A stretch of DNA of 64,000 nucleotides from Bacteroidia bacterium (GCA_025057395.1 JANWXU010000005.1:1-64000), one strand, 5' to 3'. Positions 1 to 11,400 are shown, numbered from the stretch's first letter. Notes: generated from the sequence alone by a model not told the origin. Made by a program: numbers and translations.

Positions 1-66
1 CGCTTTACAGGGGACGTGAGCGAAGAGGAGTTACTGGAATATATTATATTTTCAATTAAAAATTAA
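1..66 (+). CDS. 3' end of a CDS truncated by the window edge (…RFTGDVSEEELLEYIIFSIKN*), product unknown
   Basis: Frame 1 is open from base 1 to a TAA at 64-66; it reads as a plausible amphipathic C-terminus. Confidence 0.4.
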   Translation, partial: RFTGDVSEEELLEYIIFSIKN

Positions 67-169
67 AATTCTCAAATAGTTTAATTCACTTACTCCTTTC
101 GAGTTATTTCAACAAGGCATTGAAAAATTATTCTTATGATATAAATAGGGACCCCTTATATTTGTTTAC

Positions 170-1195
170 ATGTGGGTCCTCAAAATATTGCGTTTTTTTA
201 CTTTGCTCATAGCTACCATTAGTCTAATGGGCATGTTTCAAAATTGGAAATTTTTAGAAAAGCCTGTGGCTGCCAAAACCCAAATGTTTTCTTATTGGCT
301 AAAAGCTAATGTTTCGACCAAAATAGATACTACTACTATAGAGTCTTGTGCTTTTACTCCTTTTTTTGAGCATGATACTTCTTTTACACAGGGAGAAAAA
401 AATTACCAAATTAAAACACAAACTATTAATTCTATTGACTCGAGTAAAGCTATTGTTTTAATCAATATTCATGGGCGGGAAGCCCAAAAGTGCCAGTTAG
501 AGTGGAAAATAGATAAATACTTGCGTTGGGAAAAACAGATTACACGCATTTGTAATGCACGTTTTGTAAGTTTACTAGGCTCCCAAAAGGATCTTTATTT
601 TGAAGCATGCTTTTGTAACGAGGATAGTACTTTTTGTCGCACTCACTACATGATTATTTCTCAAAAAGGAAAAGTGCTATGTTCAGGAATAGCAGGCGAC
701 TATCCTTTGAGGGAAAGGTTTAACAGGGCAAAAAATTTATTTTTGACTAATAGCGCTCTTATCCATCCTGATTCAGGTAAAATTATGGAGTTTGATATGG
801 TAGAACCCCTATTGGCGGCTTGGCTTAGTGATAGTGTTTTTACAGTAGTTTATGAACCAGAGCAATATCCCAATGCATTTATCTTTAATATTTTAGGAGA
901 TACTTTATTTTCTTTTCTTTTGGAAGGGGAAAAAGAGCCTATGCACTTTATTCAAGATAAGGAGCTGGGAGTACACCTTTACTTTATGCCTTTATTAAAT
1001 GAAGTAATTTTGTTTCGTAATAATGCTTGGGATAGTCCTCAGCACTATAATCTAGCTAAATTAAATCCAAGAAAGAAAAAAGAAACTTTTAGCTACCAAT
1101 TAAACTACGTAGATGATTGGGGTTTTGAATATCGATTTTACCTTAATAAAAATCTTGAAATCAAAAAATTTGAAGTCAAAAATAAAAGAAAATAA
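170..1195 (+). CDS. hypothetical protein with N-terminal signal/TM segment
   Basis: 341 aa ORF with hydrophobic N-terminus; no recognised family. Confidence 0.6.
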   Translation: MWVLKILRFFTLLIATISLMGMFQNWKFLEKPVAAKTQMFSYWLKANVSTKIDTTTIESCAFTPFFEHDTSFTQGEKNYQIKTQTINSIDSSKAIVLINIHGREAQKCQLEWKIDKYLRWEKQITRICNARFVSLLGSQKDLYFEACFCNEDSTFCRTHYMIISQKGKVLCSGIAGDYPLRERFNRAKNLFLTNSALIHPDSGKIMEFDMVEPLLAAWLSDSVFTVVYEPEQYPNAFIFNILGDTLFSFLLEGEKEPMHFIQDKELGVHLYFMPLLNEVILFRNNAWDSPQHYNLAKLNPRKKKETFSYQLNYVDDWGFEYRFYLNKNLEIKKFEVKNKRK

Positions 1196-1264
1196 AAATA
1201 TAAAAGTAAACTGCCTGCCGAAAGTAAGTTTGGGGAATATAGCTAATAATTTAAATAATAATTT

Positions 1265-2083
1265 TTATTTAGTTTGGGCACGAGTGATAATTTCAGTGAT
1301 TTCTTGGTTTTTTAACTTTTTTGCGATATCTAGGGGGGTTTGATTATGATTATTTCGAATATTCAAGGGAGCTCCTTTATCTATTAACAGTTTTACTACC
1401 TCTACATTTTGACGGATTACTGCAACATGTAATGGCGTATTTCCATGGTTATCTTGAAGAGCCAAGTTAGGGTCTTTTTGTATGAGTAATTTAACAATTT
1501 CTTTATGAGCAGGCCATATAGCTAAGTGCAGGGCCGTTCTTCCTAATTTATCTTGGAGATTCACATCAGCTCCACGTTCTAAAAGAAACAATACAGCTTT
1601 TTCGTCTCCCCAGCTGGCAGCTTTCATGAGGGGGGTCTGCTTGTATTTTTTGGAAACTGAATTGATATTCAATTCTGAATAGCCATATTGCTGGAGATTT
1701 AAATATAAATCTGTACCTGGTTTGTAGGCAGCTTCTTCCAAATCCTCCTCTTCGTAGACCTGGGTAGTGGCAGAAGAAGATGACTTTTTAGGCTGCTCTT
1801 TTTTATCTTTCTTGTTTTCTTGTTTTTTTTGCTCTTGTTCAGGCTCCCCTTCTGATAAAAATTCTTCTTCTAGGGTAAAACTTTTATCTTCCTCACTAAA
1901 TAAAGGCTCTTGCAAAGTAGGTTTTTGATTTTCTATGTATGTATCTTCAATTAAATTTTCGGAAAGGCTATCGGGGTAAATAATTCTGCCTGTGGGTACA
2001 TCGGAGCCTGGAGAGCCGCAACTTATAATCACTAGCCCTATTAGTGGAAGAATATATGTAAAAAATCTAAATAATCGCATCAC
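1265..2083 (-). CDS. ankyrin-repeat lipoprotein
   Basis: Lipobox-like VIISCGSPG near the N-terminus, Glu/Lys/Ser-rich linker, then ankyrin repeats (TPLMKAASWGDEKAVLFLLERGADVNLQDKLGRTALHLA…). Confidence 0.85.
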   Translation of the reverse strand: MMRLFRFFTYILPLIGLVIISCGSPGSDVPTGRIIYPDSLSENLIEDTYIENQKPTLQEPLFSEEDKSFTLEEEFLSEGEPEQEQKKQENKKDKKEQPKKSSSSATTQVYEEEDLEEAAYKPGTDLYLNLQQYGYSELNINSVSKKYKQTPLMKAASWGDEKAVLFLLERGADVNLQDKLGRTALHLAIWPAHKEIVKLLIQKDPNLALQDNHGNTPLHVAVIRQNVEVVKLLIDKGAPLNIRNNHNQTPLDIAKKLKNQEITEIITRAQTK

Positions 2084-2374
2084 ATTTTGTGATAGTATCT
2101 GTCAAATAATGGAAATAATACAAAAAAATCTTTAACTTTTCACTAAGGTAGTAATAATCAATCAAATGTAGATAAAACTTATGTATAAGAATAAGTGCAA
2201 TTTATCAAGAAAGCAATTTGTAAATCTTAGGTATTGTATTTTACAACGTTAGCAGGTAGTAGCTAGACTTAAACAAATTAAAACAAAAAAGCTTTTTACG
2301 CTCTGTTTTTTGTTTTTCTAAGAACTGTAAATTTTGGTAGTTTTTTCTCAACATTTTTGTTTTCTATGTAAATT

Positions 2375-5300
2375 ATGCGTAATACGCGCGTTTTTTTTAA
2401 TATCCTACTATTAATTCTACTGCTCTTTTTATCTAATACTAGCTATGCATGGCATATAGCCGGTGCAGAATTAACCTACCGATGTTTGGGCGATCATCGT
2501 TATGAAATTAATCTTAAAATGTATCGAGATTGTTCTCGAGATGGACAACCTAATGTTGCAGGGTGGGACGATCCTATTTATTTGTACATTTTTACTTCTA
2601 AAACTAAGCAACGTTTTCGTGTAATTCCAATTTCCAAGCCGCCTATTCAAAAGGTAATACCCGAAAATGCAGCTGCCTGTGTTTTTAGTTTGCCAGAGGT
2701 TTGTTTAGAACAGGGAGTGTATCGAACGGTTATAGAACTTCCACCTTTAGAAGGAGGCTATGATATAGCTTGGGCTAGGTGCTGTCGAAATGAAAATGTT
2801 GTCAATTTATTTCAGTCTCGGGAGCGAGGAGTTACTTTTCTAGCTCATGTGCCTGGTCCGGAAAAAGCTAATTGTAATTCGATGCCTGTTTTCAATGACC
2901 GCCCTCCCCTTTTTATTTGTGCTAATAAGGAGTTTCATTATGACCATAGTGCTAAAGACCCCGATGGAGACTCCCTAGTTTATGCAATCACCAATCCTTA
3001 TGATAGTCGTAATCAAATGGGCTTAGGGGCTTCTAGCGGCATGCCTGTAGTAGGACCTAATAATCCGATGGGTCCACCCGACTATATCAATACTCCCTTT
3101 AATAGAGGCTACTCTTTTTATGAGCCCTTTGGTAGGGGAGGAGTTGCTACTATTGAGCCTAATACAGGTTTTTTAAGACTTCGTCCTGTACAACCAGGTT
3201 TATACGTAATTGCTATTTCTGTTTTTGAATATCGGAAGGGGGTTTTATTAAGTGAAAATAAAAGAGATATGCAATTTGTGGTGATTAGCTGCAAAGATTT
3301 TCCTGCTAAACCCCTTATCAGTAAAGATTTAAGTGGTTATGAGCATATAGGAGATACTTTATTAATAGATGCAGAAAGTAATTTTTGTGTACCTTTTACT
3401 GTGCGTGATACTTTAGAAATAACTGCTAGCCTTAGAGCTAGAGTAGTAGGAGTAGGGGCTTTACAGGGCATTCAATTTGAAGTAAAAACTTGGGGAAATC
3501 CTTTACATGGAGACGTTTGTTGGAAGCCTGGTTGTAACTGGATAGGTAAAACTATTCCCATTGTAGTACAGGGTAGAAATACTGCTCATTGTCCTTACTA
3601 TAACTATGCGTATGATACCCTGTGGGTGAAAGTTCGTCCTAAACCGCCAGTGCTAACTCGATTAAAATTAGAATTTCCAGGAAATGTCGTAGATAAAAAT
3701 ACTGTAATGGTGAATTTAAATGCTACCGCTTGCGTGCAATTTGAAATTGAAGCTCTTGATTGGAATGCCCACATTGTATTTTCTGCAGAAATGTTGAATT
3801 TTCAAGCAGGAGATAGGGCTCAGGTGGACTATCAGCATTTGGGCAATCGTATTGTGGGCAAGGTTTGTTGGCGAGCCCAATGTGCTGCTTTAGGAGATAA
3901 GGTAGGAGTTGTATTAAAGGGCTCAGCGGTACGAGAGTGTAGGCAGCCTAGTAGAGTCCAAGACACAATATATTTTCAGGTTCTTCCTCCTAGAAATCCT
4001 AAGCCCCATTTACAAATACGCTTAGCTTCAGGGCAAGTAATACCTCTAGATACTTTAGTAGTTTGGGTAAATGAACCTCTTTGCTTGCAATACCAATTAC
4101 GAGATAGTTTACCCGCTAGTCGTTTACAAATTTTATCCAAAATAATGCTTTTGCCAGACACAGCAGCTATACACCCCTCTCCCCAAATTTTACCTCCCGA
4201 TGTCGTAAGTCCTCTGGAAATAAAGGGCAAAATATGTTATCAGCCCAACTGTAAATTTTTGAATTCTACTTTAGCGATTGTAGTAATAGGGTATGATTTT
4301 GGGTTATGTAAATTAGACCATATTGTTGCAGAAACGCTCTTTATTAAGATAAGGGAGCCCTATAACCCTAAACCTTTGTTGCGGCAACATATTCCGTCGT
4401 TTTATCCTAGGATAGGAGATACTTTATTGGTATGGGCAGATAGCAATTTATGTTATGCTTTTACCTTACGTGATTCTTTACCTATAAGTCGGCATCAGTT
4501 TACAGTACTGGCAGAGGATTTTTATACAACGGAGCATTCTCTTTATAGGCCTCAGCTGTGGATTGAAACCAATCAAAATGATACTTTAGTAAAAGGCAAA
4601 ATTTGTTGGAAAGCAGAGTGTAAATTTTTGAATAAAACAGTTCGTTTAATACTCACAGTAAAAGATTTTAATACCTGCCAAATGAATTATCTTTTGCAAG
4701 AAACATTGCTGGTAAGAATTAGGCAACCTTTTAATCCTAAACCTCGGATTAAATATAGCCTTCCTTCTAATTTAGTTTGGCAGCAAGATACTCTTCTTTT
4801 AGTGGCTGATAGCACTTTATGTATAGAGGTTACTTTGGAAGATCAAAATCCAGCCAGCAAACTGTATGCAGGGGCAAAAATTGAAAACCTAAGCGGAACT
4901 TCCCTGGAGTACCAGTATTTCCCTATTGTTAAAGTGCTGCCGCAAGAGAATGATACTACAGTAGTAGCTTCCATTTGTTGGAAGGCTCCCTGTAATTGGC
5001 TAGGAAAAACTATTCGAATCACTCCTTGGGGGCTTGATTCTTCCACTTGTACTTTAGGTTGGATTGTTTGGGCATCTTCGCTTTATGTCAAAATCGTTGA
5101 AAGAAAATTAGCTCCTATCCATCTTCAAACCTATTTTGAGCCCTATCCTTATAATAACGATACTGTTATTTTTTGGGTAAAAAGGAATAATTGTATTCAA
5201 GTGCAGCTAATAGATACTATCAATAAAGGAAATTTAGAGCTTAAAGCTTTTTCTCCCGTTTTATTACCTTTTAATTTTTTAGGAAATGTAGCAACTTTAC

Positions 5301-6088
5301 TTCCTAATGAAGGCAAGGAAGTAATTAGGGCTAACTTTTGTTGGCAACCTAGTTGTACGGCCTTAGGAAAAGTAATTCCTGTTTACTTGCAAGGAAATAG
5401 TATGCTGGATTGTGCCCTAGCCCCCGTGACTATCCAAGATACCTTTTATATATATATTAAAGAGCCTATTAATAAACCACCTTACTTTGAATGGCAGCTT
5501 TCACAGAATAAAGAGCCCCTTAGAATAGGAATAGAGTATTGTTATAGTCTAAAGTTATTTGATCCTGATACTTTTACTATTTTAAGTGTTGTGGGCAAAA
5601 GCCCTACTTTTGACAAAGAATATGGTGCTGGCAGTGGAGTCAAGGTGAGTACTAGCGGCAGCAATCCTTTAAATATCGAGCTTTGCTTTAAACCTAATTG
5701 CCACATAGAAAATATGGATTATTTTATCAAACTTTGTGGTTATGATTCTTCGCTGTGTACACAGGTAGATAGCACTTGTACTTCTTTGAATTTGAAGTTG
5801 GATGATTGTCGACTTAGTTTTATTAATGTTTTTACTCCTAACCGAGATGGTATTAATGATTTCTTTTTACCCATAGAAATGCAAGGAATTGAGAAATATG
5901 AACTTCGTATTTATAACCGCTGGGGGCAGTGTGTATTTGTAGGCGAAAATGGTCAATGGGATGGTACTTACCAAGGAGAAGAGGTAGAGGAGGGAGTTTA
6001 TTTTTATGTTGTTCGTTTCTTTTTATGTAGCGGAAATGGTACTAAAATAGTAGGCGAAAAAGGGGGCTCTATTACTTTATTGAGATAA
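2375..6088 (+). CDS. large secreted protein with repeated Cys-rich modules and a gliding motility-associated (T9SS type B) C-terminal sorting domain
   Basis: Signal peptide; repeated GKICWKxxCxxLxKT…C…TLxVKIRxPxNPKP modules; C-term NVFTPNRDGINDFFLPIEMQGIEKYELRIYNRWGQCVF…WDGTYQGEEVEEGVYFYVV. Confidence 0.9.
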   Translation: MRNTRVFFNILLLILLLFLSNTSYAWHIAGAELTYRCLGDHRYEINLKMYRDCSRDGQPNVAGWDDPIYLYIFTSKTKQRFRVIPISKPPIQKVIPENAAACVFSLPEVCLEQGVYRTVIELPPLEGGYDIAWARCCRNENVVNLFQSRERGVTFLAHVPGPEKANCNSMPVFNDRPPLFICANKEFHYDHSAKDPDGDSLVYAITNPYDSRNQMGLGASSGMPVVGPNNPMGPPDYINTPFNRGYSFYEPFGRGGVATIEPNTGFLRLRPVQPGLYVIAISVFEYRKGVLLSENKRDMQFVVISCKDFPAKPLISKDLSGYEHIGDTLLIDAESNFCVPFTVRDTLEITASLRARVVGVGALQGIQFEVKTWGNPLHGDVCWKPGCNWIGKTIPIVVQGRNTAHCPYYNYAYDTLWVKVRPKPPVLTRLKLEFPGNVVDKNTVMVNLNATACVQFEIEALDWNAHIVFSAEMLNFQAGDRAQVDYQHLGNRIVGKVCWRAQCAALGDKVGVVLKGSAVRECRQPSRVQDTIYFQVLPPRNPKPHLQIRLASGQVIPLDTLVVWVNEPLCLQYQLRDSLPASRLQILSKIMLLPDTAAIHPSPQILPPDVVSPLEIKGKICYQPNCKFLNSTLAIVVIGYDFGLCKLDHIVAETLFIKIREPYNPKPLLRQHIPSFYPRIGDTLLVWADSNLCYAFTLRDSLPISRHQFTVLAEDFYTTEHSLYRPQLWIETNQNDTLVKGKICWKAECKFLNKTVRLILTVKDFNTCQMNYLLQETLLVRIRQPFNPKPRIKYSLPSNLVWQQDTLLLVADSTLCIEVTLEDQNPASKLYAGAKIENLSGTSLEYQYFPIVKVLPQENDTTVVASICWKAPCNWLGKTIRITPWGLDSSTCTLGWIVWASSLYVKIVERKLAPIHLQTYFEPYPYNNDTVIFWVKRNNCIQVQLIDTINKGNLELKAFSPVLLPFNFLGNVATLLPNEGKEVIRANFCWQPSCTALGKVIPVYLQGNSMLDCALAPVTIQDTFYIYIKEPINKPPYFEWQLSQNKEPLRIGIEYCYSLKLFDPDTFTILSVVGKSPTFDKEYGAGSGVKVSTSGSNPLNIELCFKPNCHIENMDYFIKLCGYDSSLCTQVDSTCTSLNLKLDDCRLSFINVFTPNRDGINDFFLPIEMQGIEKYELRIYNRWGQCVFVGENGQWDGTYQGEEVEEGVYFYVVRFFLCSGNGTKIVGEKGGSITLLR

Positions 6089-6133
6089 AAAAGTAAGTAT
6101 TTTTAAGTATTTTTATCCAAAATTATTATATGA

Positions 6134-6880
6134 ATGAATAATATTTCTGTTTTGCATAACGAAAACTCTATTCACTATGGCTCGAGTGCTTCGAGTTTTT
6201 CTAGTGGCTATTTATCGGAAATTGTGTATGGAGGAATCGATGGTGCCATTACTACTTTTGCGGTAGTGGCAGGGGCATCGGGAGCTAATTTGAGCATTAA
6301 AACTATTCTCATTCTAGGTTTTGCTAATTTGATTGCCGATGGTGTCTCGATGTCCGTAGGGAATTATTTTTCTACTAAAGCTACGCGTGATAATTTTTAT
6401 AAGCATCTAGCCAGGGAAAACTGGGAAATTGATCACCTAAGGGAGCGAGAAATAGAAGAAATACGGGAAATTTATATTGCTAAGGGCTTTCAGGGAAAGC
6501 TTTTAGAGGAGGTGGTAGAAGTAATTACGTCAGACAGAAAAATTTGGCTAGATACTATGATGAAAGATGAGCTTGGCTTGATTCTTGAAGAGAGACAACC
6601 TATTCATACAGCTCTGGCAACTTTTTTTTCTTTTTTTGCTATTGGTCTTATTCCCTTACTGGCTTTTGTATTTTCTTCATATCTACGCTTTGATACGCAG
6701 AATTTATTCTTTATTTCTTGCCTTTCTACCGGTTTGGCATTAGGTATTATAGGATATTTTAGAAGTAAGGTTACGCAGAAGAATCCATGGATAAGTGTAA
6801 TAGAAACTTTAGGTTTAGGTGGATTAGCTGCTGCTATTGCCTTTTATATAGGGGTGGTACTGGAAAGGTGGGTGCTATAG
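6134..6880 (+). CDS. VIT1/CCC1 family transporter
   Basis: EIVYGGIDGAITTFAVVAGASGANLS and NLIADGVSMSVGNYFSTKA motifs with multiple TM segments. Confidence 0.9.
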   Translation: MNNISVLHNENSIHYGSSASSFSSGYLSEIVYGGIDGAITTFAVVAGASGANLSIKTILILGFANLIADGVSMSVGNYFSTKATRDNFYKHLARENWEIDHLREREIEEIREIYIAKGFQGKLLEEVVEVITSDRKIWLDTMMKDELGLILEERQPIHTALATFFSFFAIGLIPLLAFVFSSYLRFDTQNLFFISCLSTGLALGIIGYFRSKVTQKNPWISVIETLGLGGLAAAIAFYIGVVLERWVL

Positions 6881-6881
6881 T

Positions 6882-8078
6882 TTAATGTTTGGAAAGTATA
6901 ATACTCATAGCGTTTCCTCCGAAACCTAGAGAGTTGATAAGAATGTACTGAGCTGAAGTAGGAAAAGGAGGATTGTTTAAGTAAGTGGGGTAGGGGTAAG
7001 ATAGTGAAATTTGGCCTGAAAAGATAAGAAGAGCCAACTCTATATTCAGAGCTGCGGAGGCTCCTAAAAGGTGGCCTATTTTCCATTTGGTGGAATAGCA
7101 AAAGGGTAAATTATTATTGAATATAGCTTTAAGGGCATTGAGTTCGGTATGGTCGCCGGTAAATGTACCAGGAGCATGAGCTAAAATGATATCAATTTTT
7201 TGGGGTGAGATTTGAGCATGTTCTATTGCTCTTTGACAGGCTAATTCTAGAGCAAGGGCATTAGGCGTAACTCCAGTAGGGGAGGGAGATTTTTCTTGAG
7301 CTATTCCTATACCTTCGATTTGGGCTAGATATTTTTTCTGGGGTTGTATAATTTCTAGCCCAAAAATAGCACAGCCTTCGCCTAACACCACAGAATTTTT
7401 TTTCTGTATCGAAAAAGGTTCACAAGGATAAGAAGCATTAGGAGGGGATTCTGAATAAATACCTAATTTTTTCATTTGCGCCAGGGTAAACGGAGTAAGG
7501 GGGGCTTCCACCCCTCCTACTAAAATTCTATGAGTCAGGCCCGCAAGTAACCAAGCATAACCGTTAGCGAAAGCATAACTCGCCGAACTACAGGTAACAG
7601 AATGCCCAAAGGAAGCAGCTGTTAATCTTAGGTCGTTAGCTACAAAACTGGAAATATTTCCTTGAGTAGTAAGCGGCGAGGAAAGAAGAGGAACTTCTTG
7701 GGTAGTATAGAAGCTAAGTATATTCCTTTCTAGCAAAGTAGTTACGCCCCTGGAGGTTCCTATGTTCAACGCAATATTATTATCTTCTTGCCAATTGCAA
7801 TTGGCTCTGGCTTTTCGAGCGGCATAGAGGGCTAAAAGTACGCATCTATCTACTTTGGCATAGTACTTATTTTCGCTTTGTAAACTCTGAAGTTGCTTTT
7901 CAAGGTCTTCTTCTAGGCGGCTTACCCAAGCTTCAAGTTGATGGTCCCATGTTAAGTAATGTTGGCAAGAATTCCATCTTGAGGCTATAGTAGAGGGGTC
8001 AGAACCTAGACAAGAAATAGAACCCCAGCTAACAATTCCTACTTTAGCTAGGGCACTATGCTTATCTGTAATTTTCAT
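6882..8078 (-). CDS. beta-ketoacyl-ACP synthase family protein
   Basis: KS motifs: TCSSASYAFANG (Cys), HAPGTFTGDHTELNALKAIF (His), KWKIGHLLGASAALNIELAL (His). Confidence 0.88.
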   Translation of the reverse strand: MKITDKHSALAKVGIVSWGSISCLGSDPSTIASRWNSCQHYLTWDHQLEAWVSRLEEDLEKQLQSLQSENKYYAKVDRCVLLALYAARKARANCNWQEDNNIALNIGTSRGVTTLLERNILSFYTTQEVPLLSSPLTTQGNISSFVANDLRLTAASFGHSVTCSSASYAFANGYAWLLAGLTHRILVGGVEAPLTPFTLAQMKKLGIYSESPPNASYPCEPFSIQKKNSVVLGEGCAIFGLEIIQPQKKYLAQIEGIGIAQEKSPSPTGVTPNALALELACQRAIEHAQISPQKIDIILAHAPGTFTGDHTELNALKAIFNNNLPFCYSTKWKIGHLLGASAALNIELALLIFSGQISLSYPYPTYLNNPPFPTSAQYILINSLGFGGNAMSIILSKH

Positions 8079-8418
8079 ATTTTCTTAGCAGAAGTAAAAT
8101 TACTATAGCTACTACCGTTCCGGGTATAAGGTACCAGAGGGTACCCCAAGCCATATATTTTAGCCACTTGGAGGAAGAGCCCTTAGACCCCCAGAAAAGT
8201 CCCACAAGATAAAGCCAAGCTACGCCATAAGTAATAAATAAAGGACCTAAATCAAAATGATTGATACCTATAAATCGAAAAATAAAATGCCAGAGGCCAG
8301 GTTCTGGTGGACCAAAGTATTTGCCGTTATTGATTACGTATATTCCATCAAATAGCATCCATCCTCCTAATAGAAGGCAAAGAAAAATAATTACATTTAC
8401 TAAAATTATTTTTTTCAT
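8062..8418 (-). CDS. small hypothetical membrane protein
   Basis: 118 aa with several predicted TM stretches; overlaps the downstream KS start by 17 bp. Confidence 0.65.
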   Translation of the reverse strand: MKKIILVNVIIFLCLLLGGWMLFDGIYVINNGKYFGPPEPGLWHFIFRFIGINHFDLGPLFITYGVAWLYLVGLFWGSKGSSSKWLKYMAWGTLWYLIPGTVVAIVILLLLRKYENYR

Positions 8419-8421
8419 ATT

Positions 8422-11400
8422 TTACCGAAGAACTGTAACCATGCCACTGCGATAATTTTTTTGCCCATTATGTTGAAATAAAATTATATAAAAATAGGTG
8501 CCGTTTTTTACTGCTTGTCCTTGAAAGTTCCCGTCCCAGCGAAAAGGGGGGGTATTTGCTTGAAATACCAGGTTACCCCACCTATCGTATATTTGTATGT
8601 TTTCTACGCACTCTAGTACTCTAGGATTAGAGGTATTAATTTCAAAAAAATCATTTATTCCGTCGTTATTTGGTGTAAAGATATTAGGAATCTCAAACCA
8701 AGCCCTATTTTGTTTGCTGAAGTGAAATTCTTTGACCATTGAGTCTTTACAACCTAATTTATTAACCACAAGGTTTTTAATTCTATATGCTCCCTCTTCT
8801 AGCTCCACTTCTAGATGTTCATTTTGTTGAGGTTGTAATTTTTCATTAATCCACCAATAGACTTTTTGAATTTGATTATCTACTTGCGCTTTGAGCAAAG
8901 TAGCCAGGGTGCATGGAGGCTCTATAATTTCGAATTGGGCTTTAGGAAGTTCCCAAATTTCTATGATTTTACTAAAAGTATCTGCGCAGGGGGTATTTTC
9001 ATTAATAATGTGGATAATAGAATATTTTCCAGCCTTTTCAAAGATGTGAAAGGTATCTTTCTGTATATAAGAAGCTAAAACAGGTTCGCCAACTATCCAT
9101 CGATAGCTGAAAGCTTCAATACTTTGGCTAAGGAGAGGAACTTTTCTTTCACAGCTAGAATTAGCCTCGAAAAAGGCCTTTGCATTGCTTGAAATATTAA
9201 ATGTATCAGTTTTTTGAGTGAGGCAGCCATTATTACTATTAGTAGCAATGATTTTTACAAAGTGTTTCCCTTGGGTAAAGGTTATAATCGGGTTCAGCTC
9301 GGTGGAGGTTTTGCCATTACTAAAAGTCCATTTCCAGGTATCGGCTTCACTTAAATTTTTGAGATAAAATTTTTGCTCTAGGGCGCAAGCTTGTGGTTCT
9401 CTTTCAATGATAAATTGAGGCAAAGGGAAAATAATAGTCTCTTTTTCTAGGGTATCTCCACAAACATCACCTTCGTCAATAGTTAAGCGAATAAAGTGCT
9501 TACCGTATGGAACTAATGTAAGGCTTAGCGAGTCTTTTTTGCCCCATAATTTTATATTGTTTCCAATTTGGTAGTGATATAGTTTTCCGCCCTGACTTTT
9601 ATCAACAATTATTAGGTGATTTCCGCAAATTTTTTCAGGTACTATTAACTCTGCCCGAGCTTTATTTTGGGGGATGATAATTTTTTTTATGATTGAATCT
9701 TGATAGTTACATACTCCAATTCCCTTTACTTTTAGTTTAATGAATTTTTCCCCTTTTTGCGTGAATCGGTAGTTAAAAGGGTCAAAGGTTTCAAAAAATT
9801 GGCCATTATACACTTGCCAAACTTCTTGGCTAGCATTTTGAATAAAAGGTAGAAGACGAATACCGCCACAAGAATCTAGTAGTTGAAAATCAAAATTTAC
9901 TTGAGGAGGAGGTTGTAGATGTACACTTTTTGAAAGAAAAGTTCCACAGTAGGAGGCGGTATCTAGATATTGAGTGATAGTATAATCACCTCCTTGAGCG
10001 TAAGTATAAGTGAATATTCTTCCTGGGTTGCGTAAAATAGTACCATCTCCCATACTCCACGTGACATTATTAGCGTTAGCAGAGGTATCCACAATAGTTA
10101 GTTGTAACCCGCAAATACTATCTGGAGCGATAAAACCTGGTCGAATAATAGGAGGAATTGTAATAGTAAAGCGGGCTGTATCTGTAATGTTACATTTATC
10201 TATATTTTTTGCAACGAGGGTGACAGTGTAAGTGCCCGGCTGCTTGAAATGATAAATACCAGGCGATTTTTCTAGTGAGCTATCGCCATTGCCAAAGTAC
10301 CACTTGAATTCTTTTGCGCCTTTGCTTAAGTTAATAAACTCAATTTTGTCACAAGCGTCTGCTATTTTAAATTTTGCTTCAGATCGAACCAGAAGGTCAA
10401 AATCGAATTTAAATGCCCCTGTAAGGCATTGTACTCCTTGTTGCCAATTTCTACTAAAGGCATTAGGAGTGGTGGGAAACAAATTTGTTGTATTGGTTCT
10501 ATCTACTAAGCATAAGCAGCTAGATTGATAAATAATACCATTTTTATCAAATCGGTTAGTTCCCCCATGTTGATGTTCGTCTATGTTGCTATTTCCAATG
10601 AAGGTTGCAAAAGAAAGTTGCTGCATATTGGGGCTAAAAGCAATAAGGTAGTAGTTGGATTTATCTGTTCGTACGTTATAGGGATCTTCGGTATAGGGCA
10701 TGTTTCGAGTGGAGCCTTCAAACTTGTTAGTAGCTGTACTACGAAATCCTCCCCATCCACTTAAGTATATGTTTTCACAGATATCTACCAGCATAGCTGA
10801 AAGCGTAATATCGATATCTCCATTTCCAGAGCCAAAACGACTGGCAAAATAAGGAGCTGCTAGATTAGGAGGAAATTTTACTACAAATTGACCACTATTA
10901 GGATTATTATAAATGCCAGGTGGAAAAATAGGAAAGTTTCCGCGGGTTTGGCCAGCCACATAAATATTATCTTCTTTATCTAAATCTAAAACAAGCACTT
11001 GGTCAAAGTTATTAGTGCCCACAAAGGTGGAGTATAGAATGCGTTGGCCATCTCGGCTTACTACTGCTACAAAACCATCGGCATTACCTCCTTGGTAAGT
11101 GGGTTGCCAGGCATTAGGTGTTGTAGGAAAGTTATTTGAGGTGGTTCCTCCTACTACAATAATCTCATTGTTACTATTAACGCGTACTCCGTAGCCGGCT
11201 TCATTGTTACTACCACCTAAGAAAGCAGCCCAGTGTAGAGAATCCAAGTTGCTACTGAGTTTAACTAACACGGCATCGAATAAACCTCGATTGTTATTTG
11301 AAAAAGTAGGGCGAGACTGGGGTAATGAGGTAGAGTTACTAGAACCAAATATAATTATATTACCTTCCTTATCTAGATTAATTTCGCCACGACTATGATC

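Noticed and set aside
1113-1343. Small plus-strand ORF overlapping the 341-aa hypothetical and the antisense end of the ankyrin gene
   Set aside because: Low-complexity K/N-rich translation, overlaps two better-supported genes.
10010-11398. Several short ORFs on the strand opposite the large SBBP/PKD protein
   Set aside because: Antisense shadow ORFs within a well-supported T9SS cargo gene; no family motifs.
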